Below, one piece after another: positions 45,141 to 56,148 of a stretch of DNA of 64,000 bases. The DNA is from Gyromitra esculenta (lineage: Eukaryota > Ascomycota > Pezizomycetes > Pezizales > Discinaceae). Each line of letters opens with the position of its first letter. Positions within the stretch are counted from its first letter, which is position 1. A program made the position numbers and the translations under genes. The stretch covers positions 2,852,001 to 2,916,000 of the forward strand of contig JBCAML010000002.1 of NCBI GenBank assembly GCA_038503075.1, given 5' to 3'. The notes beneath the pieces are model-generated. The model saw only the letters and a program-made list of their open reading frames with translations. It had not been told where the DNA came from and did no database searches.

Positions 45141-48100
45141 GTTGCCCCCCCCTTCAAGCGTGAGCTCCTGCGAACGAGGTAATTCCATAGGAGTAATACT
45201 GAGAAAGGCATCGAGAGCAGCAGTATCCTGAAGGTCTTCAGCAGGTTCCCATGTTGGGTGAGCATATCCTGTCCATTCGACGAGGTACTGTTGTTTTCCA
45301 CGATATACTCGTCGATCCAGTATTTTTTCGATATAGTATTCTTCCTGGTCATTAACAACAACAGGAACAGGAGGAGGAATTATTTGACCGGGAAGGGCAT
45401 CTTGGGCAGCGGGTTTCAGTAGAGAAACATGAAAGACGGGATGATATTTGACCGAACTTGGGAGGTCGATCTCGTAGGCAAAGGGCGACACTATTTTCTT
45501 TATCGCGTAGGGTCCCATCCATTTCCAGTCTAATTTTCTGGCATTACGGGTAGTTCGGATATTCTTCATTGATATAAAGACTTGATCCTTAACTTGGTAA
45601 GCCGGGGCGGGTGTACGGTGTTTATTCGTAGCGGTTTCCTGGATATCTTGAGCAACTCTTATCTGAGTTCGTAGATAGTCGTAGAGTTCTTGCATCGTTT
45701 GGCTGAACGAGGCAGCGTCCAGGCTTTGTACACTGGCTTTAGTTGGAAGGATCGTGGTATCGAAACGAGGATGGTACCCATAGTTAGCGAAAAAGGGGGA
45801 AACTTTGGTGCTAGCTGACTCCTGGTTATTTGCCGAAAACTCAGCCATTGGCAACCACTTAACCCAATCTTCCTGTTGATAGGATACATAGGAACGCAGG
45901 TACTGTTCCATCACGGCATTCAATCTCTCCGTTTGTCCATCGGTCTCAGGGTGGAAAGCTGTCGACATTCGAGCTTGGATTCCAAGTCGTTGGCAGAGGT
46001 CTCTCCAGAAGTGCGCCGTAAACTGAGTTCCTCGGTCGGATGTAACAAAATTAGGTAAGCCGTGTAGCTTCCAGATATGTTGTAGATAGAGGTCCGCTAT
46101 ATCTCGGGAATTAACAGTAGTGTTACAGGGAATTAGGTGTCGCATTTTCGATAAGCGATCAACGACTACCATAATCGCATCATAACCATCGATTCGGGAG
46201 GCCTGTGACAAAGTCCATTGAAATCTCTTGCCAAGGACGGTTTGGGATAGGCAAGGGCGAAGCACGCCTTGGGTTCGTTGGGTCGTAGGTTTTGCTTTCT
46301 GGCATATATGACAGTTACGAACGTACCTGCCGATTGATTCTCGCATTTTGGCCAATAGAAGCTTCAGAAAGAAGTTCAAAGGTCTTGTCTCGTCCTGGGT
46401 GGCCTGCTGGAATATCATGATGTCTTCGAATAAGCTCAAGTCTAAGAGGATCGAAATCGGGAACATAGAAACAATCTCGATAACATAAGAGGCCTTGATT
46501 ATTACTGCATTCGCTTAGGGTAATTTCCTTTGACTGTTGTTCTTTATTTTCCAATGCTACGAGTATTTTTTGAGGGAATCCATCAGTATCATAACCTTCT
46601 TTAAAGAGTTTTAGAAGGGCGTCAGTTCAGCGGCTTCATTTGATAAAGAAGCCGACAACAAACTTAGCTTAGGGTCCACATTTTCCTTCTTTAATACCAC
46701 TTGGCTTTGGTGTCTGCCAATCGTTCATCCCTTCGGGAAGATCTCCGATCTTCTCAATGCGTCTGGTTTTCCTCCTTGACTACCTGGGCGATAGGTGATC
46801 ACAAAATCGAAGCGGGAAAGGTATTCAGCCCATCGTGCTTGTCGTCGATTCAACTGTTTTGTACTCATAAAATACTCAAGATTTTTATGATCGCTTATTA
46901 CATCGATGGGGTGTTTAGAACCCTCGAGTTCCGCGCGCCATTCTTCGAATACCTAATGATAGCTAGCAGCTCTTTATCGTATATCTCGTAATTGCATTCA
47001 GCTGGTGAATGTTTTTCGAGAAAAAGGCAACTGGGTGTAGGATTCCAGCGTCATCATATTGTGAGAGTACCCCTCCGGATACGAAATCAGAGGCATCTGT
47101 TTCGATGATTTTCTTGTCCGGATCAAAGTGGATTAGGATGGGAGCAGTGGTAAAAGCGTGTTTAAGATTCTCGAAAGCTATATCTGCTTCAATAGTCCAT
47201 TCGAATACAATTCCTTTCTTGGTGAGTGCCGTGAGAGGAGAGGCCAGCTTAGAAAATCCCAGGATAAATCGACGGTAGAAATTGGCGAAGCCTAAGAAAC
47301 GAACATCTTTTACGCTTTTCGGTGTTCCCCATTCTCGCACGGCTTTGAGTTTTTCTTCATCCATTTTAATGCCATCGGGGTAAGGATAAGCCCTAGGTAC
47401 TTAGTTGTCTGTACTTGAATTCGCATTTCTCCGGCTTAAGTAGGATGTCATTGTTCTTGAGCGTCTGCAGTACCTTCTGTACATGAATCTGATGTTCGCA
47501 AATGTATCGCTTTAAATCAGGATGTCATCAAGGTAAGCCGTACAGAATATATGCAAATATTCAGTAAGACAATCATTTACAAATCCCTGGAAGGTTCCTG
47601 GGGCATTGGTTAGGCCGAATGGCATGACTTGATATTCGTATAAGCCGTAACGGGTACGGAAGGCTGTTTTCACTCATCTCCTTCCGCAATGCGTACTTGA
47701 TGATAGCCGTCTCGAAGGTCTAGTTTGGTATACCATTGTGCTTTGGCTAATCGATCTAGCGTTTCTCTGCGATGAGCGGGGAGGTATACCGGTCCTTGAC
47801 AGTGATTGCATTTAGGCCTCGATAGTCCACGCAGAGTCTCAATGAGCCGTCAGCTTTCTTTACAAAGAGGACGGGGGATCCGGCAGGGGAAGAACTGGCG
47901 CGAATAAAGCGCTTTTCAAGTTATCCTCGATGTATTTTTGAGAACAATAAGTTCCTCTCGGGACATTCCATAAAGGGGCCAAACGGTGCGTCTTTGCCTT
48001 CCATTAGCTGTATCTTATGATCGTACGAGCGTCGTGGGGGTAAGCGCTTGGGCTTTGCTCTTATCGAACATATCTAGGAATTCGTGGTACTTGGGTGGTA

Positions 48101-48790
48101 TCTTTGCCTTCCATTCTTCCTTGCTGGTTTTTTTCTCTAGGATTTTATTGATCTCGTAGAGGGACATGGCATAGGCTTGGGAAGAGTGTTTTCGTGCGAG
48201 AGTCCTGAAGCTGGCGGCACCGATGAATGATACGTTAAGTCTGGGAGGAGCGGGGATCGAGGGTGTTGATACAGGGGGTAGGCGAGGGGCACAGCGGGTG
48301 GTGCAGAGTTTAGAATTAAACTCAATGCGTTTATCGGCGAAGTGAAGGTGAACATCATGATGGTTCATCCAAGGAATTCCTAATACTAGGGGATAGTGTC
48401 CTAGTTGGGTTACAAAGCAGGGGGCTTGTTCCTGGTGTTGTTGGATGGATAAATTAATGTTGGCGAGGTGAGTAATATCTCCTGAGGCAACTGGGCGGCC
48501 ATCGATCACTTCAAGTTGTCTGGGTATTTTTAGAGGAGAGAGTGGTAGAGAGTGGTGACTCGCGAAATTCTTGTCGATGAATGCAAATCCAGAAGCTCCA
48601 GTGTCTAATAAAGCGTGTGTTTTGATGATTTTATTATTATGGGAAATGTTGCATGAAACTACAAAATGTTCCCCATCTAACTGATCCTCCACGCTTAAAC
48701 TAGAAACTGAAAACCCGGAAATTGAAAATGCAGACAAAGGAGAAGAGAACGGAACCAAGGCAGGGTCACTGGTCAGCCTTGGTTGGACTA
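45141..48790 (-). pseudogene. pol: pol of element III (frameshifted)
   Basis: Recognisable minus-strand pieces are protease and linker (48790 down to 48015), RT/RNase H pieces (about 47950-46960, with [13 protein letters not shown] missing residues and [11 protein letters not shown] lacking one), and integrase plus chromodomain (46466 to 45141). Frame changes and small in-frame deletions between pieces exclude one continuous protein. The chromodomain core (EYYIEKILDRRV, QYLVEWTGYAHPTWEP) is still readable. Confidence 0.88.
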
Positions 48791-48797
48791 GTTTAAA
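48753..48797 (-). promoter_or_regulatory. -1 ribosomal frameshift signal, element III
   Basis: Minus strand TTTAAAC at 48797-48791, 6-nt spacer. The stem AACCAAGG (48784-48777) pairs with CCTTGGTT (48760-48753). The signal is intact although the flanking genes are damaged. Confidence 0.7.
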
Positions 48798-48799
48798 GC

Positions 48800-50115
48800 C
48801 TCGCTTGAGGCGCTGGCGGATTCTAAAGCAAAAAACTGAGGGAGAGGCGGTGGCGGTAAGGAGGAGGCGGAGGCGTGCGGTTAGCGGGTGGTGCGGTGAG
48901 CCCGTCTCATCGTTGGTTTCTTTGGGGCGGAAGGGCAGTTGGCATAGGAGTGATCCGGGGCGGCGCAGAACATGCATTTGCCTGTGGAACGGCGCCATTG
49001 CTTCTCTTCTTCCGATAGCTTCCTTCTGCCGTTGACCATAGTGTATCTTTGGTCCTGAGGGGGGCGAGAAAGGTTGCTAGTACGTCCGAAGGAGAGATCC
49101 ATGGGGGCTAGGCCCCCTGGTACAAATGACGAGGCAGGGACAAAAGGGGTCATTGCATTGGTGGAGGCGCTGAATTGCCCCATATTTTCTCGATTGTTTC
49201 CCCGTTTCTCTGCCTTGCGGGCTCGGATGCGGTTGTCCATTCGGGTGAGAACTAGAACCATGTTGTCGAGGGTTGTGGGGGTAGCGGCGGCGAAGACCAT
49301 AGCTTCCTTCAGTTCTTCCGACATACCGTGTTCGAGGGCATCCATCTTTGAGTTTTCGTCAAAGTTCAATTGCCCCATGATGCGCTGAAAATCTGCCAAG
49401 TAGGCGGAGAAGTCTCGTTTGCCTTGCCTGAGTTGATGTAGTTCTCGGCGGGCTGTACCGGTGGGGTCGGGGTCACCAAAGGCGGTTTCCAAGGCGGCGA
49501 TAAGGGCGGCGGCGCTGGTCCAGGTTGTAAGGCCTGAGGGAAGGACCGTGTGTCGAACTTGTTCCAAGGCTGCTCCTTCCAACCGGTTGATTGTATAGAG
49601 AATCATGGTATTCTCATCAGCGAATCTGTCTCGGTTAACTGCAAGTTTTGAGCGAAGTTGGAGGATGAAACCAGGGAGCTTTGCTCTGGATCCGTCGAAT
49701 TTCTCTGGATCCGGCATTCGTTCGGAGCGGTGGATGGTGGCTGATGGCGGTGGAGGAGTGGCAGTAAGATTTGGTGGGGCCGGGAGAGGCTGCGCGGGCT
49801 TCGTTTCGTTCACGACGTAGTCGGTCAATGAGGGTTGAGGCGTCACTGACCCGTTGGTCTTGTTGTTGAGCGTGATGGTTGGCATTGTTCGTTTGGATCT
49901 GGGCAGTGTTGAGCTTTATTTCAAGCTCTTGTGTTCCTTCTTGTAAAACATCAATCTGATCTTCGAGGGCCTGATTGAGTTCCCGGAGTCGATTATACAA
50001 CTCAACGGGGTCATCTCTATAGGCCTGGGCGAATGCTTCTTTTGTAGGGAAGCGGGGTGCGGTGACGGCGGCTCCTTCAGAGGAGGAGGGGACAGGGGCG
50101 GGGAGCTCATTGTTG
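48800..50115 (-). pseudogene. gag: gag of element III (frameshifted, start codon lost)
   Basis: Gag is recognisable from SEGAAVTAPRFPTKEAFAQ, through a coiled-coil region, MPDPEKFDGSRAKLPGF and the knuckle CMFCAAPDHSYANC, to an early stop. The ATG that other copies have before EGAAV is replaced here (CTCTGAAGG instead of CATGGAAGG). A frameshift near 49790 separates coiled coil from capsid, and another after PTMR truncates the tail. Confidence 0.85.
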
Positions 50116-50142
50116 CTTTGGCGTAGGAGGTGTAGATGGGAC

Positions 50143-50151
50143 AAGCAACGT
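50143..50151 (-). promoter_or_regulatory. self-complementary primer-binding site, element III
   Basis: Minus strand ACGTTGCTT two nucleotides inside the 5' LTR (50154-50576), complementary to AAGCAACGT in its own LTR. Confidence 0.65.
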
Positions 50152-50153
50152 AA

Positions 50154-50576
50154 TCTCACGGTTCGATCCCAGTTTAAGCCCTTCTGTATCCCAGAAGGTG
50201 AGCAGAGCTACTTAGACAAGGAACGTTGCGATAAGAGTAACAGAGTGTTTCTACAGGTCCTACGGGGTCTAACTCAAGGTGAGTTAAGTGAGAGAATGTC
50301 TTTACAGCGACGGCGACAGCGAGGATTCTGAGGTAGAATCGAGATAGTATTAAAATGATACAACAGAAGTAAAGTGAGAACGTTGCTTAGAAGGAGAAAG
50401 AGAAAAGGACACAAGCGAAGAAAATCCATCTCTTTAAATACCCCGCTTTTCAACCAACATGACTCATACCTACAAATAACCGACAACAGCCAAAACACAA
50501 AGACATTATAACTTTTAACCGAAACCACAATCCCTTACTAAATCCCTGACACAACTAATCCTTTGTATCCGTGAAA
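50154..50576 (-). repeat. 5' LTR of element III
   Basis: 423 bp, indistinguishable by eye from the copy at 44718-45140. Its minus-strand TATTTAAA and AAGCAACGT promoter features are intact. Confidence 0.92.
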
Positions 50577-50581
50577 CTTTC

Positions 50582-51397
50582 CATCCAGAGACAGATGGTC
50601 AAACCGAACGTCTTAATGCCGTTATGGAACAATATCTTCGGTGCTATGTTTCTTACCAACAAGACGACTGGACAAAATGGTTACCTATTGCGGAGTTCGC
50701 TGCCAATAATCAAGAGTCAGCCAGTACGAAAGCTACACCCTTCTTCGCCAACTATGGTTATCATCCTCGCTTTGATACCTCCGTTGTTTTTAATGACCGC
50801 TCCCCCCAGACCCTCGATGCCAATGACTTCGCCTCTAAGATGGAAGAACTTAGAGACTTCCTTCGAGTTCAAATGAGGACAGCACAAGATACTTTCGAGA
50901 CCAGTGCTAATCGGCACCGTACCCCCGCCCTTTCATTCAAAGTCAATGACCACGTCTTCATATCCATGAAGAACATGAGGACGACTAGGAATTCAAGGAA
51001 ATTGGACTGGAAGTGGAGTGGTCCCTTCCCCGTGAAACGAATAATCTCTGCGCATGCCTATGAAATAGACCTGCCATTGTCTATGAAATACCATCCGGTA
51101 TTTCACGTTTCACTAATCAAAGCTGCTCCTGTTGACCCACTCCCGGGTCAGATTATTCCACCACCACCCCCAGTTCAAGTCAATGACCATGAAGAATATC
51201 TTGTCGAGAGTATTCTAGATTCTCGTATTCGCCACGGAAAACTACAGTATCTGGTTGAATGGACGGGTTATGCCTTACCTACGTGGGAACCAGCTGATTA
51301 CCATACGGAGACTGAAGCAGTGGACATCTTTCATCAACGATATCCAAGTAAACCCAAAGAAGATCTGGTTAGTGTTCGCAGGAGCTCACGGCTATAA
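50582..51397 (+). pseudogene. pol: pol of element II, integrase C-part and chromodomain
   Basis: Continues the frame of 44717 with HPETDGQTERLNAVMEQYLR, then integrase GPY/F-like region (KLDWKWSGPFPVKRI), FHVSLIKAAP, and a chromodomain (EEYLVESILDSR, QYLVEWTGYALPTWEP) with the Y/W/Y residues of a methyl-lysine cage. Ends RRSSRL-stop at 51397, just before the polypurine tract (AAGGGAGGGGG). Confidence 0.9.
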
Positions 51398-51409
51398 GGG
51401 AGGGGGTAC

Positions 51410-51819
51410 TTTCATGGATAACTGTTTTCGTTGGTTCGTCGAGTACAAAGGTGCAAGGCTGTTGTGTTACGTTGTTGTTCTATGTGTTTCTTTGAGTTTC
51501 TGTTGCAATGAGTCAAGTCTTTGTCATCGAACGAGTTGGAATGTGGTATATAAGCGAAGGGATTCCCCCTCTTGTTGTACTTTTCCTTCTTCTTTCTTTA
51601 AGCAACGTCTTCTATTGTACACTCTTGTATTTTACAATACAAACCTCGGTTATACCTCATAACCTTACGCTGTCGCCGTTCTCAAGTCCTCTATACTTGA
51701 ACACTTCGTAGAGCCTGTGGAATCCCGTAAACACTCTCGTCGCTTAGTTTTCTCTTCAAGTAGCACTGCTTATCTCGGGGGATACCTGAGAGCTTGAAAG
51801 AAAACCTCGTCCCTTGAGA
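51410..51819 (+). repeat. 3' LTR of element II
   Basis: 410 bp, about three substitutions from the 5' copy. It abuts the target copy TTTGC. Confidence 0.92.
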
Positions 51820-51824
51820 TTTGC

Positions 51825-54800
51825 CAACAAACGCATTGAGTTTAACTCCAAACTCTGCACCACCCACTGTGCTCCTCGCTCACCAGTTGTATCTACCTCC
51901 TCGATCCCAGCTCCCCCTAGGCTAAACCTTTCGTTTATTGGCGCTGCCAGTTTTAGAACTCTCACTAGAAAACGAAACTCACAAGCCTATGCCATGTCAC
52001 TATATGAAATAAATAAAATTATAGATGACAAAACGACCAAAGAGGAGTGGAAGTCACGCATTCCAGCAGAGTATCACGAATTTCTGGACATGTTCGACAA
52101 GAAAAAAGCCCAAGGATTACCCCCCCGCCGCTCCTATGACCATAAGATACAGTTGATGGACGGACAAGATGCCCCTTTCGGACCACTGTACGGAATGTCC
52201 CGAGAAGAGCTGATTGTCTTGAAGAAGTATATCGAGGATAATCTTGAGAAGGGATTCATTCGTGCTAGTTCCTCTCCCGCCGGATCCCCCGTCCTATTTG
52301 TCAAAAAAGCTGACGGTTCGCTACGACTTTGCGTTGATTACCGAGGCCTTAATGCTATTACTGTCAAGGATCGTTATACCTCTCCCCTCATCCGCGAAAC
52401 CCTGGACCGACTTGCAAAGGCACAATGGTATACTAAATTAGACCTTCGGGATGGATACCACCAAGTGCGCATTGCGGAAGGAGATGAATGGAAAACGGCA
52501 TTCCGCACCCGGTATGGTCTTTACGAGTACCAGGTTATGCCATTCGGTTTAACCAATGCCCCCGGAACCTTCCAACGATTCGTAAATGACTGCCTCACGG
52601 AATATCTGGATATTTTCTGTACCGCCTATCTGGATGATATCCTCATTTACAGCGATACCTTCAAAGAGCATCAGATTCACGTCCGCAAAGTCCTGCAAAC
52701 CCTAAAAAATAATGACATCCTGCTAAAACCCGAAAAATGCGAGTTTGAGGTACAGACTACTAAGTACCTTGGTCTCATCCTCACCCCTGATGGCATTAAA
52801 ATGGATGAGGAGAAACTCAAGGCTGTTCGAGAATGGGGAACACCCAAGAGTGTAAAAGATGTCCAGGCGTTCTTAGGTTTTGCCAATTTCTATCGACGGT
52901 TCATACTAGGATTTTCCAAACTAGCTGCCCCTCTTACTGCCCTCACTAAGAAAGGCATTACTTTCGAATGGTCTGTCGAAGCGGACATAGCCTTCGAAAA
53001 TCTCAAACATGCCTTCACCACTGCCCCGATCCTTATCCATTTCGATCCTGATAAGAAAATCATCGTGGAGACGGATGCTTCAGACTTCGTGTCGGGGGGA
53101 GTCCTGTCCCAGTATGATGATAACGGTACCCTGCATCCAGTGGCCTTCTTCTCAAAGAAACACTCCCCCGCGGAATGTAACTACGAGATTTACGATAAGG
53201 AATTACTGGCCATCATCCGAGTATTCGAGGAATGGCGCCCTGAGCTTGAAGGATCAAAGCACCCGATTGATGTGATTAGTGACCATAAGAACCTCGAGTA
53301 TTTTATGAGTACCAAGCAACTCAATCGCCGACAGGCCAGATGGGCTGAATACCTATCTCGCTTCGACTTCGTAATCACCTATCGACCAGGCAAGGAAGGA
53401 GGAAAACCGGACGCTTTGACTCGGAGATCGGGAGATCTCCCCAAGGAAGGGGATGAAAGATTAGCACACCAGAGTCAAGTGGTGCTAAAGAAGGAGAATA
53501 TTGACCCCAAGATAAGTTTGTTGTCGGCTTCTTTATCAAATGAAGCCGCTGAATTGGACGCCCCCCTCATAGAACTCTTCAAAAAAGGTTATGATACTGA
53601 TGAATTCCCTCAAAAGATACTCGCAGCACTGGAAAACAAAGAACAACAGTCAAAGGAGATCACCCTGAGCGAATGCAGTAACATTCAAGGCTTATTATGT
53701 TACCGAGAATGTTTCTACGTCCCCGACTTTGATCCTCTCAGACTTGAACTCATCCGAAGACATCATGATACCCCAGCGGCAGGACACCCAGGACGAGATA
53801 AGACTTTTGAGCTTCTCTCGAGAAACTTTTATTGGCCAAAAATGCGGGAATCAATCGGTAGATATGTCCGTAACTGTCATACCTGTCAGAAAGCAAAACC
53901 TACGACTCAACGGACCCAAGGCGTCCTCCGCCCCTTGCCCATACCAAACCGCCCCTGGCAAGAAATATCGATGGACTTTGTTACAGGCCTCCCGGAATCA
54001 GATGGTTATGATGCTATCATGGTAGTTGTTGATCGCCTATCAAAGATGCGGCATCTAATCCCCTGTAATACTACTGTCAATTCCCGGGAAGTAGCTGACC
54101 TTTACCTGCAACATATCTGGAAACTCCATGGCCTACCAACGTATGTCACATCCGATCGAGGAACTCAGTTTACCGCCTACTTCTGGAAAAATCTCTGCCA
54201 ACGACTCGGAATCCAAGCCCGAATGTCAACAGCCTTCCACCCTGAGACTGATGGACAAACGGAGAGGTTGAATGCTGTTATGGAACAATACCTACGTTCC
54301 TATGTGTCCTACCAACAGGGAGATTGGAACAAGTGGTTACCGATGGCTGAGTTTTCAGCGAACAACCAGGAGTCAGCTAGTACCAAAGTTTCCCCCTTCT
54401 TCGCCAACTATGGGTACCATCCTCGTTTTGATACAACAATCCTCCCAACCAAAGCCAATGCACAAAGTCTGGACGCTGCCTCATTCAGCCAAACGATGCA
54501 AGAACTCTACGATTACCTACGGACGCAGATAAGAGTCGCCCAAGACATCCAGGAAATCGCTACGAATAAACACCGTACGCCAGCTCCAGCCTATCAAGTG
54601 AATGATCCAGTCTTCATATCAATGAAGAATATCCAAACTACCCGTAATGCAAGAAAATTGGATTGGAAATGGATGGGAGAATACCCGATAAAGAAGATAG
54701 TGTCTCCCTTTGCATATGAGATCGACCTCCCAAGTTCAATTAAATACCATCCCGTCTTCCATGTTTCTTTGTTGAAACCAGCAGCCCAAGATGCTCTTCC

Positions 54801-55074
54801 CGGCCAAGTAATTCCTCCACCCGTCCCCGTTGTTGTCAATGACCAGCAAGAGTATTACATCGAGAAAATCCTAGATCAACGGATGTATCGTGGGAAACAA
54901 CAGTATCTCATCGAATGGACAGGCTATGCTCATCCCACCTGGGAACCGGCCGAAGATCTCGAAGATACCGCTGCCCTCAAGAAATTTCTCATTGTAGCTC
55001 CCATAGAACTACCTCAGGTTCGCAGGAGCTCACGCTTGAAGAGGGGAGCTACTTTCACGGATATAAAGGAGTAA
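51825..55074 (+). pseudogene. pol: pol of element IB, RT-RNase H-integrase-chromodomain part
   Basis: Resumes from 40129 in frame and is open for about 1083 codons. RT has [26 protein letters not shown] and [11 protein letters not shown] (catalytic Asp pair). RNase H has [14 protein letters not shown]. Integrase has an H-H-C-C finger (RRHHDTPAAGHPG ... CHTCQKAK) and the D,D,E core (SMDFVTGLPES, TSDRGTQFTAYFW, HPETDGQTERLN). These are followed by KLDWKWMGEYPIKK and a chromodomain (EYYIEKILDQRM, QYLIEWTGYAHPTWEP). The stop at 55074 lies inside the 3' LTR. Apart from the element II insertion no lesion is visible. Confidence 0.92.
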
Positions 55075-55475
55075 TCGGGTCAAGGATATTGTTAGGGTTA
55101 CGGTTTCCGGTTCAGGATTATAATGTTATTGTGTTTCGGTTGTTTTCGGTTATTTCTTAGGTATGAGTCATAGTGGTCGAAAAGCGGGGTATTTAAGAGA
55201 TGGATCTTTGTCGCTTGTGTTCTTTTCCTTTTCTTTCCTTAAGCAACGTTCTCGTTACCTTCTGCTGTAAACAGTCAAAATACTATTTCGATTCTATCTC
55301 AGAATCCTCGCTGTCGCTGTCTCCCTCGCTGCCCTTATCTCGCCTTGAGATAAAGATACCCTCGTAGAACTTGTAGAAAACGCTGCACTCTTCAAAACGT
55401 GTTGTCGCCTCGCTTAAGTAGCACTGCTCACCTTCAGGGATACTGAAGGGCTTAATCCGAGACACAACCGTGAGA
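55053..55475 (+). repeat. 3' LTR of element IB
   Basis: 423 bp. The tract about 55270-55410 differs from the 5' LTR and resembles the IA LTR instead. Confidence 0.9.
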
Positions 55476-55480
55476 TCCGT

Positions 55481-56113
55481 CAGGGAAAGCGCGACTTCTC
55501 GGCGTATCTAGCCGACTTCCAAAGAATTATGGGGCAACTCAATTTCGATGAAAACTCGAAAATGGATGCCCTAGAACATGGCATGTCTGAAGAGCTGAAA
55601 GAAGCCATGGTGTTCGCACCCATTGCCCCTGCCACCCTTCCCGAAATGACCCTCACCCTCACCCGTTTAGATAACCGTATCCGAGCTCGTAAGGCAGAGA
55701 AACGGGGAAACACCCGTGAGAATATGGGTCAATTCAACGCTCCCGCAGCCTTTACTCCCGCTTCCTCCTTTACCCCAGGAGGATTAGCCCCGATGGACCT
55801 ATCTTTTGGCCGCACTAGCAATATCTCTCGCCCCCCGCAGGACCAACGGTATACAATGGTTAACGGAAGAAGGAAGCTCTCGGAGGAAGAAAAACAGTGG
55901 CGTCGCACCACTGGAAAATGCATGTTTTGCGCCGCCCCTGACCATTCGTATGCCAACTGCCCCTCCGCTCCTAAGAAACCTACTATGAGGGGAGCCCTTA
56001 CCGCACCGCCCGCCATTCGTACGCCCCCCGCTTCCTCGCTCCCACCGCCCCCTCTTCCTCCTCAGTTTTTCGCGCTAGAATCAGCAGACTCTTCCAACGA
56101 GTCTTTAAACTAG
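55481..56113 (+). pseudogene. gag: gag of element IA, C-terminal part
   Basis: Begins exactly where 37897 left off (QGKRDFSAYLADFQ) and continues through the knuckle CMFCAAPDHSYANC and the Pro-rich tail to TCT TTA AAC TAG. Together the two parts give 430 residues. Confidence 0.9.
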
Positions 56114-56148
56114 TCCAACCAAGGCTGATCAGTGACCCTGCCTTGGTT
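56104..56148 (+). promoter_or_regulatory. -1 ribosomal frameshift signal, element IA
   Basis: T TTA AAC at 56104-56110, UAG, 6-nt spacer. The stem AACCAAGG (56117-56124) pairs with CCTTGGTT (56141-56148), plus one inner C-G pair. Confidence 0.8.

Larger units (their letters stand above)
44718..50576 (-). mobile_element. gypsy chromovirus III, minus strand, coding-defective (nested in II)
   Basis: Bounded by 423-bp LTRs 44718-45140 and 50154-50576 with target duplication CTTTC (44713-44717 and 50577-50581). The LTRs appear identical base for base. The interior is badly damaged: gag has lost its ATG and is frameshifted, and pol is split into several frames with small deletions. The LTRs are about 75% similar by eye to IB, a third subfamily. 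Confidence 0.92.
40130..51819 (+). mobile_element. Ty3/gypsy chromovirus II (second LTR family, nested in IB, hosts III)
   Basis: Bounded by 410-bp LTRs 40130-40539 and 51410-51819 with target duplication TTTGC (40125-40129 and 51820-51824). The LTRs differ at about three positions. Gag and pol are open throughout once element III (44718-50576) is ignored. Its LTRs and gag N-terminus differ clearly from IA/IB, so it is a separate but related family. Confidence 0.92.
37898..55475 (+). mobile_element. Ty3/gypsy chromovirus IB (nested in IA, hosts II)
   Basis: Bounded by LTRs 37898-38321 and 55053-55475 with target duplication TCCGT (37893-37897 and 55476-55480). Own parts: LTR, PBS, intact gag, pol split at 40129 by element II and resumed at 51825, polypurine tract (GAAGAGGGGAG), LTR. 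All coding frames are open apart from the insertion. Confidence 0.92.
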
